Source of the DNA: Sphingobacterium sp. SGR-19
Lineage (GTDB): Bacteria > Bacteroidota > Bacteroidia > Sphingobacteriales > Sphingobacteriaceae
Direction: 5' to 3'
Assembly: GCF_011043555.1 (NCBI RefSeq)
Contig: NZ_JAAKGS010000004.1
Coordinates: 1-64,000 of the forward strand
Length of the DNA: 64,000 nt
The notes under the pieces were generated by a model, which was given only the letters and a program-made list of their open reading frames with translations, was not told the origin of the DNA and searched no databases. Both the position numbers and the translations under genes were made by a program. Positions 42,239 to 52,032 of this stretch are shown here, piece after piece (position 1 is the stretch's first letter; each line of letters opens with the position of its first letter).

Positions 42239-44284
42239 ATGAAAAGAACAGCTTTATATATATGCTTGGCGGTAACATCCGCTATGTTCCTCCAATGTAA
42301 AGATTATCTAGATGTCACCAACCCAGGACAGAGCGATAACGAGTTTGTCATGTCCAGCCCCGAGGAAGCGGCCAAAACATTATCGTGGGCGTACGGCGAA
42401 TACCGTACTAACGTGGCCGCCGGGGGGAATTATAACTGGCAGGATCCGTTGGGCTCCGATGCCGAATACATGAGTGAATATCCCACCGGAAATAACGTGA
42501 TTGCACGACTACAGCCCGAAGCCTCAGCCGTTAACAATGCTGCCACCCAATACAACAGTTTAAATATTATATTGGCTCGCGCTTCTCGAATTGCAGAAAT
42601 TATTCAAGACATGGGAGTACTTGAAACTAACGAGAACAACGAGTGGAAGCAGCTCTATGGTGAAGCGAAGACGATGTGGGCCCTCTGCGGCTGGGAATTG
42701 GTACGCCACTTTGGCGATGTTCCTTTCGGCTATGAAAATACCTACGTACAGGACTATGAATTGAAATCACGCTTCGCGATCATGGATACGCTGATTGCGG
42801 AATTGCGATCGGTGGAAGGCATGATGTATAAGGTAGGCGAAGGTGGTGTTACGGCTGAACGCCTAAACCGCTCTTATGCGAACGCCCTTATTGGTGAGAT
42901 TGCCTTACACGCAGGTGGTTGGCAGACTATCCGTACGGATGTCCCCGATCTATATCGGAATGTACAATTTGATTACAAAGGTACAGACGATGGTACATGT
43001 ATATACGCTCGACGAAAAGACTATCTGGACTATATTCGGATAGCGGAACAGTATCTTAACGTTGCCGTTAACACGCATAACGGAACTGCGAGGCTGATTA
43101 CTAACGATAGCAGAGCAGCCAATAACCCTTTCCAGGTGCATTGGCAAGAAATCAACTCCAGACGCGTCAGTCCGGAGTCCCTGTACGAGGTTGCCTGCGC
43201 CCCCGGCTTCGGAGGGGAGCACCCCTATTCGCAAGGACGTCCCGGCTCTAATAACGGAGCTGTTTCAGTGCTTAATACTTTTGCGGCTATCCGTATCGTG
43301 CCATCTTTCTTTTACAGCAGCTATGAGAACGGCGATAAACGCCGAGATGTCAGTATGGTCGTAACCGGTAGTGACGCAGCAACCGGAAGGGAAACATTGA
43401 TGCCAATGGGCGCGGGGACACGCATCGGGGGCGGGGGTCCGGCTATTAATAAATGGGATCAAAACCGGGGGGACAATCCGTTGATTCCGAATAATCATTT
43501 CCGCAACTCTGGGATGAACTATACGGTCATGCGCATGGCGGATGCCATGTTGATGCTCGCGGAGGCAAAGGCCATTTTGGGCTCGGATAATGGTGGTGCG
43601 GTCAACCTCGTCAACCAAATCCGGGCCCGCGCGTTCGGCCACACCAACAACAATATACCGGCGCTGAGCGGAGAGGCACTTCTCAACGCCGTGTACGAAG
43701 AGCGTAGATTGGAATTACTTGGCGAGGGAGATGTTCGCTGGGATATGATACGTTCGGGAAAGTTCAATGAAAGAGCTATTAAAGTTCGTCAAGAAATGGA
43801 AAACATGATGGCTGGATTAACGAGTAACGGTTATTATACTTTTCCAAACGGACGCACGATCTCTAATTATATTTGGACGAAACATGTTCAGTTAAATCCA
43901 GGCAGCTCGGCAGCCGAGGTAACACAGGAAAGTACCAATCCAAACGATCCGGTAAGTTTCCCCGGCTGGCGAGGAATCTACAATTGGAATGCTGCCGTGC
44001 ATGCCAGTGTCGCCGCTAAAAACCTAGCCATAAAAGGACTATACAATTATATCGATCCAAATGGTGCCGAGGCAGCAGCGCTAGAAGCCGACGGCTATGT
44101 TAGGACCGAATGGGCGATCAAAATGTTGCAAGGAACCAACCCGGCGATGTACCGAGCCGCTATTCTGGATGGCATTGTGGGTAGAGAGAATATGGCGCCT
44201 CGCTATTACCATCCTATGCCGCTTACAGTGATCGACCAATCGAAAGGAAAAGTAAAAAACGGTTACGGATTGCCTAACAACTAA
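42239..44284 (+). CDS. susD: SusD/RagB-like surface lipoprotein (pair 1)
   Basis: A 681-residue surface glycan-binding lipoprotein forming a lid on its SusC partner. The start at 42239 gives a lipoprotein signal (LAVTSAMFLQC, lipid Cys near residue 20) followed by KDYLDVTNPGQ, the usual SusD opening. Tetratricopeptide-like helices carry RLNRSYANALIGEIALHAGGW, and the conserved C-terminal MRMADAMLMLAEAKAI and NAVYEERRLELLGEGDVRWDMIRSGKF mark the RagB/SusD family. It is longer than classical SusD (about 550), as is common for pectin systems. The HTCS gene follows after 12 bases. Confidence 0.94.
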   Translation: MKRTALYICLAVTSAMFLQCKDYLDVTNPGQSDNEFVMSSPEEAAKTLSWAYGEYRTNVAAGGNYNWQDPLGSDAEYMSEYPTGNNVIARLQPEASAVNNAATQYNSLNIILARASRIAEIIQDMGVLETNENNEWKQLYGEAKTMWALCGWELVRHFGDVPFGYENTYVQDYELKSRFAIMDTLIAELRSVEGMMYKVGEGGVTAERLNRSYANALIGEIALHAGGWQTIRTDVPDLYRNVQFDYKGTDDGTCIYARRKDYLDYIRIAEQYLNVAVNTHNGTARLITNDSRAANNPFQVHWQEINSRRVSPESLYEVACAPGFGGEHPYSQGRPGSNNGAVSVLNTFAAIRIVPSFFYSSYENGDKRRDVSMVVTGSDAATGRETLMPMGAGTRIGGGGPAINKWDQNRGDNPLIPNNHFRNSGMNYTVMRMADAMLMLAEAKAILGSDNGGAVNLVNQIRARAFGHTNNNIPALSGEALLNAVYEERRLELLGEGDVRWDMIRSGKFNERAIKVRQEMENMMAGLTSNGYYTFPNGRTISNYIWTKHVQLNPGSSAAEVTQESTNPNDPVSFPGWRGIYNWNAAVHASVAAKNLAIKGLYNYIDPNGAEAAALEADGYVRTEWAIKMLQGTNPAMYRAAILDGIVGRENMAPRYYHPMPLTVIDQSKGKVKNGYGLPNN

Positions 44285-44296
44285 TTTATCAGATAA

Positions 44297-47200
44297 TTGC
44301 GTGCGCTTTACCTCATATTACTTTGTATCTTACCGCTTGTGGGCTCTCCACAAGCGGTAGGTCATTTAACGACCTATACCAAGGAAAATGGTCCTTCTCA
44401 CCGTACGGTATCGTGTATCACGAAAGATAAAGATGGTTTCTTATGGTTAGGCACTTGGAACGGTATCAATCGCTATGATGGAACGACCTTTAAAACGTTC
44501 GACGGTATCCAACAAAACAGTGAATCTTTTTTATTGAATCGCCGAATCATACAGATCGTGGATGACGATGATTATTTATGGGTACTGACTTACGACCACC
44601 AAATCTATTGGTTCAACAAAAAGACAGAAAGATTCCACGCCTTATCACCACAAATAAGGCAATCCCTAGGATATACTTTTTTATTTAATAAAATATTCCT
44701 CTTAACCGATGATTACGTCTGGCTTGGCACAGAAGATCGTGGAATCGTGGCGATACCCCGTAGAGCCCCGTTCGCCAATATTTTACATTACAGTACGAAA
44801 AGTGCAACATCCCATCGCATTTCCTCGGATACTATTAATATCGTCCATCAAGATAACAGCGGACATATCTGGATAGGGACTAACAAGGGTCTTGACCTCC
44901 TCCTGCAGTTAGGTACAGAATATCAATCTACGGGCAGTGTGTATGCGGGAGGGCCGATTGTCAAATTTGCCCATGGAAAATGGGGCTCTGCATTTATAGC
45001 CAATAGTGCCGATATATTGTTAGTGAAAGACGGTCAACATCAAGTGGAAAAGATAAAAATCGGTGGAGACATAGTCCATGCTATCCTTTTCTCAAATTAT
45101 GGTGATTTCCTATATGCAACACGTAACGACGGTTGTCTATTCAGAGTCAACGTTTCTAGCAAGACCGCAGATAAGCTGATCGATGGACATCAATCGCTCT
45201 ATGGTATGTACGAGGATGCTAAGGGGAATCTTTGGATAGAACAGGAGAGCAGTGTGCTCTATTTGGATCGACGCAGCAACTTGTCACGCATTTTTAACCC
45301 TCTATATGCCAAACAGAATACAAAGACACCATTTTTTTGCTTCGAAGATGTCAACAATCGCGTATGGATCAGCATAAGGGGAGGTGGTTTCGGCTACTTT
45401 GATGAAAATACACAGGAGGTCAAATTTTCTATGAACGACATTGGGTCGCAAACCACTGTTTTACCCCAATATAATTATCTTTTTTTCTATGATCATAGCG
45501 GAGCTTTATGGTTTACCTCGGAGGAGAAAGGATTTGTCAAACTTGTGTTTTCCAATTTTGCTTTTCACCATCATGATCTGTTTATTGACAAGCACAGTAC
45601 TTTAAACGATGAGGTTAGAAGTTTGATGTTGGATGCAACAGCAAAATTATGGGTAGGAACGAAAGCGGGGAACCTGTATGTCCGACAGAACGAAAAGACG
45701 GTCTCTCTTTTTAACCCTACCATTTTTAAAGAATCTGATGGTATCTACAGTTTGTTGGAAGATCATTCCGGTAATATCTGGATCGGGACAAAAGCTTTAG
45801 GATTATTTAAAGCTGTAGCCAAAGATGATGGAGGTTACACGTTAAGCCGGATTACAAGCGAACAGGATGGATTAAACGCCAACCAAATCTATACATTGGC
45901 TGAAGATCAGAAACAGCGTATCTGGATAGGTACTTTCGATAACGGATTATATAAGTTGGAACATGGGTTTGGAAAGGTTGACGTGAAAAAGATCGTCTGG
46001 ACAAACCATACGACACAAAATAGATTATTTAATAAAATCCGCCACATCACTTTTGATCAGCGTGGACACTTGTGGATTGCAACGACAGAAGGATTGGTCG
46101 TACATGCCCCTGATGGAGAGACCCGCTTTTTCTTTGACACACCACATCACCCTATAAAACTGGGTGACAATGACATACAATATATTTTTTCTGACGCAGA
46201 GGGAGCCATGTACCTCTGTACATCGGGTGGTGGGCTTACCAAAGTAGAAGGCAATCCTTTTGGAAAATTGATGTTCACGAATTTCGGACGGCAGGAAGGA
46301 CTTTACAATAGTTTTATTTTAGGCGGCACCGCCGATTCTAAAGGTAACCTATGGCTCTCCACAGAAGGAGGCATAATCAAGTACGATCAACACCGTAAAC
46401 AGTTTATGAACATGGACGCCGGAGATCGACTTAATAGCCTGTCTTTTTCGGAGAAAACAGTGTCTGGAACAGCGGAAAACGGTCTTTTCTTCGGAACGAA
46501 TAAGGGTTTTCTCACGGTAAGTCCCACGAAGATGCAAGCAAAAACAAACGTGGTCACCATGGCGCTGACTGGATTGTGGGTCAATAATGAGGAACGAAAT
46601 TTAATAGGAGATAAGGAAAAAGTGAATATTCAGTATATCGATAACCTAATTCTTCCACACGACGAAAACAATATCAGCATCGATTTTGCTTTGACAGATT
46701 TCTGCACAGGCAATCCTAACTTTTCGTACAGGTTATTGGGATTAGATAGTATCTGGCAGCAGAACGGCTCGTTAAACCGAGCGACATTCACGAATCTAAA
46801 ACCTGGTCATTACATATTCGAAGTGAAAGGGGAATATGATCTCTATACAACTGGGCCTTTCCGAAGGCTTTCCATCGTCATATCGTCTCCTTGGTGGGCA
46901 ACATGGTGGGCTTATGGTCTTTATTTAGGCCTCGCTATAATCACACTGGCATTCGTCCGCCATTTCGTTAAATCGATATGGCTCTTAAAGCAACGCGTCA
47001 TTATTGAGCAAAAGATGGCGGAAGTCAAAATGCGCTTTTTTACGAATATTTCGCACGAATTAAGAACACCTTTAACCCTGATTCTCAGTCCAGCAGAACA
47101 GCTGCTCAAGAGTAAACAACTCAATGAAGAAAATCGCCAGTATACGCAATTAATCAACTTGAATGCAAAACGCATGCAACGTTTTGTAGATCAACTGCTA

Positions 47201-48598
47201 GAGTTGAGGCAGATACAGGAGAACAGCTACAAATTGCAAAAAGTCCCCACTGATTTTATTTCGCTTGTACATCGTGTGTTGAATGGTTTCCAAGTTGTCG
47301 CAAAAGAGAAGAATATTCGTCTACGACACGACCTTCCCGACGCAACCGTATCGTTGACAATAGATCCGGAAAATATCGAAATCGTCCTGTACAATTTATT
47401 CTCCAATGCCTTAAAATATACGTACCCAAATACGGAAGTTACCGTAGCCTTTAACGTCAATACAGCAGCTGGTTCTGTAACCCTCTCGGTACTTGATCAG
47501 GGGCCTGGTGTCAAAGAAGAGGCCTTAAACGAAATTTTTGAACTCTTTCATATAGAATCGACTCCTTTCTTCCAATCGGAAAAAAGTTCGGGCATAGGAC
47601 TATCTCTCGCGAAAGAGCTCATACAGCTACACGACGGTGAAATCTGGGCAAAAAATCGCGAAGGCGGAGGCTTGGAGGTCACCTTTTCCTTGATGTTAGA
47701 TCAAGAAAAAGGTGACGAATCTAAGTTTATTCCTGTTGTACAAGCAACTATTGACACCTATCTAGACCATGATACTGACGAGTGGCAAGAAGAAGCCGCG
47801 GCATCAAAAGAACTACAGGAACAAGTCCTTATTGTCGAAGATAATGAAGAGCTTCGTGCCTTTTTGGTTTCGCAGCTACGGAAATACTACCAAGTAATAG
47901 AGGCCGAACAGGGCGATAACGGATTATCTGCAGCGATAAACAACCAACCAGACATCATCGTTAGTGATGTGATGATGCCCGGTATGAATGGAATAGAACT
48001 TGTGAAACAATTAAGAGAACATACCGAAACAAGTCATATCCCTATTATTCTGCTGAGTGCGAAGCACGCCATAGAGACGCAGATCCAAGGTCTTCAATAT
48101 GGTGCAGACTATTATATCACCAAACCTTTCCATTTGGATTTTCTATTGGCGTCTGTCCAGCGTCTTTTAAAGAAACGTAAGCTTCTTTTTGAACATATGG
48201 TAAATCAACGGGATTTGTTGATATGCACGGATGATATTATTATCACAGACCATGATCGGGAATTTCTTCGGAATGTTATTTCCATCGTGGAGGAGCGAAT
48301 GGAATGCCCTACGTTGAGTATTGATCAAATAGCGGGTTCGCTCAACTTGGGGCGGAATACGTTCTATAAAAAATTCAAAAGTTTGACCGATATTGCTCCT
48401 GTAGAGTTTGTTCGGGACATGCGGCTTCAAAAAGCCAAAATATTGTTGGATCAAGGATTGGATAATATCGCAGAAATCGCCTATCAAGTCGGTTTTAGTA
48501 ACCCGAAGTATTTCAGTACTTGTTTTCGGGAAAAGTTTGGCACGTCGCCTAAGAGGTATTTCCAACAAAAAAAATCGTCCGAAAGAAATACATTGTAA
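44297..48598 (+). CDS. Hybrid two-component system regulator (HTCS)
   Basis: A 1433-residue membrane sensor that combines all parts of a two-component system. In order: signal peptide (1-20), periplasmic two-bladed propeller of Reg_prop repeats (about 30-760, e.g. GHIWIGTNKGLDLL), Y_Y_Y domain (about 770-855), one membrane span (about 865-888), HisKA with His920 (SHELRTPLTL), HATPase (about 1015-1130), receiver with Asp1224 (VSDVMMPGMNG) and an AraC-type DNA-binding domain (1330-1425). The start is TTG: a stop codon is adjacent upstream and only this start retains the signal peptide. Such proteins sense oligosaccharide products in the periplasm and activate the SusC/SusD operons. It is co-directional with both pairs. 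Confidence 0.95.
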   Translation: MRALYLILLCILPLVGSPQAVGHLTTYTKENGPSHRTVSCITKDKDGFLWLGTWNGINRYDGTTFKTFDGIQQNSESFLLNRRIIQIVDDDDYLWVLTYDHQIYWFNKKTERFHALSPQIRQSLGYTFLFNKIFLLTDDYVWLGTEDRGIVAIPRRAPFANILHYSTKSATSHRISSDTINIVHQDNSGHIWIGTNKGLDLLLQLGTEYQSTGSVYAGGPIVKFAHGKWGSAFIANSADILLVKDGQHQVEKIKIGGDIVHAILFSNYGDFLYATRNDGCLFRVNVSSKTADKLIDGHQSLYGMYEDAKGNLWIEQESSVLYLDRRSNLSRIFNPLYAKQNTKTPFFCFEDVNNRVWISIRGGGFGYFDENTQEVKFSMNDIGSQTTVLPQYNYLFFYDHSGALWFTSEEKGFVKLVFSNFAFHHHDLFIDKHSTLNDEVRSLMLDATAKLWVGTKAGNLYVRQNEKTVSLFNPTIFKESDGIYSLLEDHSGNIWIGTKALGLFKAVAKDDGGYTLSRITSEQDGLNANQIYTLAEDQKQRIWIGTFDNGLYKLEHGFGKVDVKKIVWTNHTTQNRLFNKIRHITFDQRGHLWIATTEGLVVHAPDGETRFFFDTPHHPIKLGDNDIQYIFSDAEGAMYLCTSGGGLTKVEGNPFGKLMFTNFGRQEGLYNSFILGGTADSKGNLWLSTEGGIIKYDQHRKQFMNMDAGDRLNSLSFSEKTVSGTAENGLFFGTNKGFLTVSPTKMQAKTNVVTMALTGLWVNNEERNLIGDKEKVNIQYIDNLILPHDENNISIDFALTDFCTGNPNFSYRLLGLDSIWQQNGSLNRATFTNLKPGHYIFEVKGEYDLYTTGPFRRLSIVISSPWWATWWAYGLYLGLAIITLAFVRHFVKSIWLLKQRVIIEQKMAEVKMRFFTNISHELRTPLTLILSPAEQLLKSKQLNEENRQYTQLINLNAKRMQRFVDQLLELRQIQENSYKLQKVPTDFISLVHRVLNGFQVVAKEKNIRLRHDLPDATVSLTIDPENIEIVLYNLFSNALKYTYPNTEVTVAFNVNTAAGSVTLSVLDQGPGVKEEALNEIFELFHIESTPFFQSEKSSGIGLSLAKELIQLHDGEIWAKNREGGGLEVTFSLMLDQEKGDESKFIPVVQATIDTYLDHDTDEWQEEAAASKELQEQVLIVEDNEELRAFLVSQLRKYYQVIEAEQGDNGLSAAINNQPDIIVSDVMMPGMNGIELVKQLREHTETSHIPIILLSAKHAIETQIQGLQYGADYYITKPFHLDFLLASVQRLLKKRKLLFEHMVNQRDLLICTDDIIITDHDREFLRNVISIVEERMECPTLSIDQIAGSLNLGRNTFYKKFKSLTDIAPVEFVRDMRLQKAKILLDQGLDNIAEIAYQVGFSNPKYFSTCFREKFGTSPKRYFQQKKSSERNTL

Positions 48599-48625
48599 AA
48601 TTTACCTCTCCACACAGGTGGATTT

Positions 48626-48659
48626 AAAATTTGAACCTTATTCATCAAAATTTGAACCT
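48626..48659 (+). promoter_or_regulatory. Direct repeat ahead of SusC2, candidate HTCS binding site
   Basis: AAAATTTGAACCT occurs at 48626-48638 and again at 48647-48659, exactly 21 bp (two helical turns) apart. AraC-type domains of HTCS proteins bind as dimers to such same-face direct repeats. It lies about 90 bases ahead of the SusC2 start and 28 after the HTCS stop. A weak TATACTTG follows at 48679-48686. Confidence 0.6.
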
Positions 48660-48747
48660 CCAAAATGGCGCTGTCTCTTATACTTGTGGTGTCTTTTGTT
48701 GCAATCGGTTGCATACAAAGGATGCTAAAACTATAAACCAACGTCAT

Positions 48748-51700
48748 ATGAAACTAAATTTAATCACATCATTTTTCTTGATCGGTATGGTCTGTTATAC
48801 CCGTATTGCTCATGCATCGGGGTCTGATCCAGATCGGTGGTTTGAAACCGCGGCTGTCCAAAAGCTGATTGATGTCACGGGACGGGTTAATGATACCGAC
48901 GGCAATCCAATAGGAGGGGTAACGGTAAGCGTCAAAGGAGGAAATAAAGTTACCTCTACCGATAACGCCGGTCAATATGCATTACGAGACATCGAAGAAA
49001 ACGCCATTCTTGTTTTTATGTATATGGGCAAGCAATCGCAGGAGGTCTCTATATCCGGACGAACCAGCGTTAATGTTGTTTTGGAGGGAAGTTCTTCGAC
49101 TATAGAAGAGGTTGTTGCCATTGGATATGGAACAGCGAGGCGTAAAGATCTAACCGGCTCTGTCGCATCAATTAATGCAGAGCAGCTAAAAGATTTACCT
49201 ACTGTCTCGGTGCTTCAAGCCATACAAGGGAGAATGCCAGGGGTCCATGTAACTATCACAGAAGGATCTCCGGATGCTGATATAAAGGTTCGTGTGCGTG
49301 GGGGAAACTCCATCACGCAAGATAACTCTCCACTATATATCGTAGACGGCTTCCGGGTTGCCAATATCAACGATATTCCCATGACCGATATCGAGAACAT
49401 AGACGTTCTGAAAGACGCTGCATCAACGGCTATCTATGGGTCAGAGGGAGCCAACGGTGTCGTTTTGATCACGACTAAGTCTGGTAAAGGCGGTTCGCCT
49501 AAAATCGCATTTAGTTCGTATTTGGGTGTCAGTAACGTCTACAACTTGACAGAAGTATTATCTCCTTATGAATACGTCTATTGGCAACGGGAGCTTGATC
49601 CGTCAACTTCCGCCAATAATAGTTTCAATTCCATGTACGGGCTGTGGGAAGACATAGATATCTACAAATCCAAAGCAGGTATCAACTGGCAAGACCGGCT
49701 TTACGGCAATACCGGTATACAGCAGAATTACAATGTTGGACTCAGTGGGGGCGACCAAGATGGCAGCTTGACGTATAACATCAATTATACCCGGGACGAT
49801 GAAGATTATATTATGCTAAACTCTGCCTATCAGCGTGATTATGTCAGCGCCAAACTTAATAAGAAAATCAGCCCTAAACTGTCTTTCGAGTTTAATTCGC
49901 GTATGTCTGCAACGGAAATACAGGGTCCCAGTATATCGGATGGACGAAAGCTCCGGGAGGCTGTTAAATATGCACCGGTACGTAGTTTAGCCTCCTTGAC
50001 CGAGGATGCCCTTGGCGGCGCAGAAGATATCACCTCCCCAGAAGCGCTAAGTTCCTTGCGCGATCCTGTCGTGAATGTGGAAAATGAATATAAAGATCAA
50101 AATCGTTTTAACCTCACATTTAATGCAGGCTTCAACTGGAAAATTATCGATGGGCTGCGCTTTAGCACCAAAGGATCCTTTGGGTATAACAAAGATTTTA
50201 CGGATAATATATGGGTGCGTGGCACGGGGCAGTCAAGCTCTAATGGCGGACAGCCCGTAGCTCGTAGAGAAGATAGAAAAGGAACCCTGTATTCTATACA
50301 AAACGTACTAACGTATGATCTCAACCTAGAGGAAGATAAACACCGCTTTACCATCGTGGGTGGACAGGAGCTCACGAACAGCCAACGGAACGACATGTTG
50401 ATGGAGTCAAAATTCTATCCGGAAGATTTCACTCCGCAGGATGTATTAGCGATGTGGAATTACGGTACGCCACAACCTACTTATACTACGATCGGCGAGC
50501 CATCCAGAACTTCGTCCTACTTTTCTCGAGTCAATTATACCCTCAGCGATCGGTATATATTGACCCTGACCGGAAGGGTAGATGGCAAGAACGTTTTTGC
50601 TCCCGGAAACCGATGGGGTTTCTTTCCCGGTGCTGCTTTCGCATGGCGTTTCTCCGACGAAGCTTTTATGGAGAATACACGTAGCTGGCTCTCTGATGCA
50701 AAATTACGTTTAAGCCGCGGAGCTGTTGGCAACGCTAGAGTAGGTTCTTATTGGCGACAGGAATATGGTTTCGTTACCGGAGGTAATCAGCTGTATTACA
50801 TCGGTGAAACGCCACAGAGCGCACTACGTACAAAAAACACGCTCAAAAATGAAAACCTAACCTGGGAAAGTACGGTTTCTACCAATATAGGTTTAGACTT
50901 AAGCTTCTTGAACAGCCGGTTCAATGTCACCATCGATGCCTATAATAATATTACAAACGACCTGATTCTTCAAGTTCCCCTTCCTTCCAGTTCCGGCTAT
51001 GCAAATCAATACCAGAACATCGGTAGCACTTCCAATAAGGGATTAGAGTTTTCCGCCTCGGCTGTGTTGATGGAGAAAAAAGATTTTCGGTTATCGGCTG
51101 ATTTCAATATCTCGTTCAATCGAAATAAAATCCGGGCGCTTCTCGATGGATTGGACGAAATGAATACGCCTGCCTCGGCATGGTTGGATTTTGGACGGGA
51201 TGATTTCCGAGCTATAGTAGGACAACCCGTGGGGCTGATGTACGGATTTCTTTCCGATGGCTATTATACTTTTGATGATTTCCATTTTGATGGGGATCAA
51301 AATAAGTGGATCTTGAACGAAGGTGTGGTCGACGCTTCCCACGTCATGTCCCGCTCAGGTAATTATTTTGGACCGGGTCATATTAAATTAAAAAAAGTAG
51401 GAGGAGAAGGAACCGTTGTCAATCCAGACGATGACCGGGTGGTTATCGGTAGGGCACAGCCTAAACATACGGGCGGTTTTATGCTGAATAGCAGTTACAA
51501 AAATTTTGACTTGGCCGCGATGTTCAACTGGTCTTACGGAAACAACATCTATAATGCAGACAAAATTGATTTCAACGCCTACGAGGGTTCAAAACGCTAT
51601 CAAAACCTCAGTGCAGATATGCGCCTATCGGAGCGTTTCACCACCATCGACCCAGCTACCGGATATAACATTATGTTTGGAAACGAAGCGGATCCCGAGA

Positions 51701-52029
51701 TGTTCCGGGCGTTAAACGAGGGAAAGACGATGTGGAACCCTATGGCAGCCAATGCGCGTATCTTGACAGATTGGGCCATCGAAGATGGTTCGTTCTTACG
51801 GCTGAGCAATCTAACCCTCGGTTACACCTTGCCTTCACATATCGCGAACCGCTTACTCATGCAAAACCTACGGGTATACGTCGCAGGGTATAACCTACAC
51901 GTGTGGACAAAATACACCGGACAGGATCCCGAAGTAGATACCCAACGGAATGCATTAACCCCAGGTGTAGGATACTCCGCATATCCGAAATCTAAAAAAG
52001 TGTTGTTTGGATTAAATGTTACATTTTAA
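48748..52029 (+). CDS. susC: SusC/RagA-like TonB-dependent outer-membrane transporter (pair 2)
   Basis: A 1093-residue outer-membrane importer. The start at 48748 is preferred because the signal peptide (LITSFFLIGMVCYTRIAHA) begins there. A regulatory-like domain at about 42-115 (TGRVNDTDGNPIGGVTVSVKG) precedes the TonB-box region IEEVVAIGYG and the plug (VLKDAASTAIYGSEGANGV), then the barrel ending KVLFGLNVTF. It shares architecture but is clearly diverged from the pair-1 SusC, so it probably takes a different pectic oligosaccharide. Its SusD follows after 3 bases. A 21-bp-period direct repeat precedes it. Confidence 0.95.
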   Translation: MKLNLITSFFLIGMVCYTRIAHASGSDPDRWFETAAVQKLIDVTGRVNDTDGNPIGGVTVSVKGGNKVTSTDNAGQYALRDIEENAILVFMYMGKQSQEVSISGRTSVNVVLEGSSSTIEEVVAIGYGTARRKDLTGSVASINAEQLKDLPTVSVLQAIQGRMPGVHVTITEGSPDADIKVRVRGGNSITQDNSPLYIVDGFRVANINDIPMTDIENIDVLKDAASTAIYGSEGANGVVLITTKSGKGGSPKIAFSSYLGVSNVYNLTEVLSPYEYVYWQRELDPSTSANNSFNSMYGLWEDIDIYKSKAGINWQDRLYGNTGIQQNYNVGLSGGDQDGSLTYNINYTRDDEDYIMLNSAYQRDYVSAKLNKKISPKLSFEFNSRMSATEIQGPSISDGRKLREAVKYAPVRSLASLTEDALGGAEDITSPEALSSLRDPVVNVENEYKDQNRFNLTFNAGFNWKIIDGLRFSTKGSFGYNKDFTDNIWVRGTGQSSSNGGQPVARREDRKGTLYSIQNVLTYDLNLEEDKHRFTIVGGQELTNSQRNDMLMESKFYPEDFTPQDVLAMWNYGTPQPTYTTIGEPSRTSSYFSRVNYTLSDRYILTLTGRVDGKNVFAPGNRWGFFPGAAFAWRFSDEAFMENTRSWLSDAKLRLSRGAVGNARVGSYWRQEYGFVTGGNQLYYIGETPQSALRTKNTLKNENLTWESTVSTNIGLDLSFLNSRFNVTIDAYNNITNDLILQVPLPSSSGYANQYQNIGSTSNKGLEFSASAVLMEKKDFRLSADFNISFNRNKIRALLDGLDEMNTPASAWLDFGRDDFRAIVGQPVGLMYGFLSDGYYTFDDFHFDGDQNKWILNEGVVDASHVMSRSGNYFGPGHIKLKKVGGEGTVVNPDDDRVVIGRAQPKHTGGFMLNSSYKNFDLAAMFNWSYGNNIYNADKIDFNAYEGSKRYQNLSADMRLSERFTTIDPATGYNIMFGNEADPEMFRALNEGKTMWNPMAANARILTDWAIEDGSFLRLSNLTLGYTLPSHIANRLLMQNLRVYVAGYNLHVWTKYTGQDPEVDTQRNALTPGVGYSAYPKSKKVLFGLNVTF

Positions 52030-52032
52030 GAG

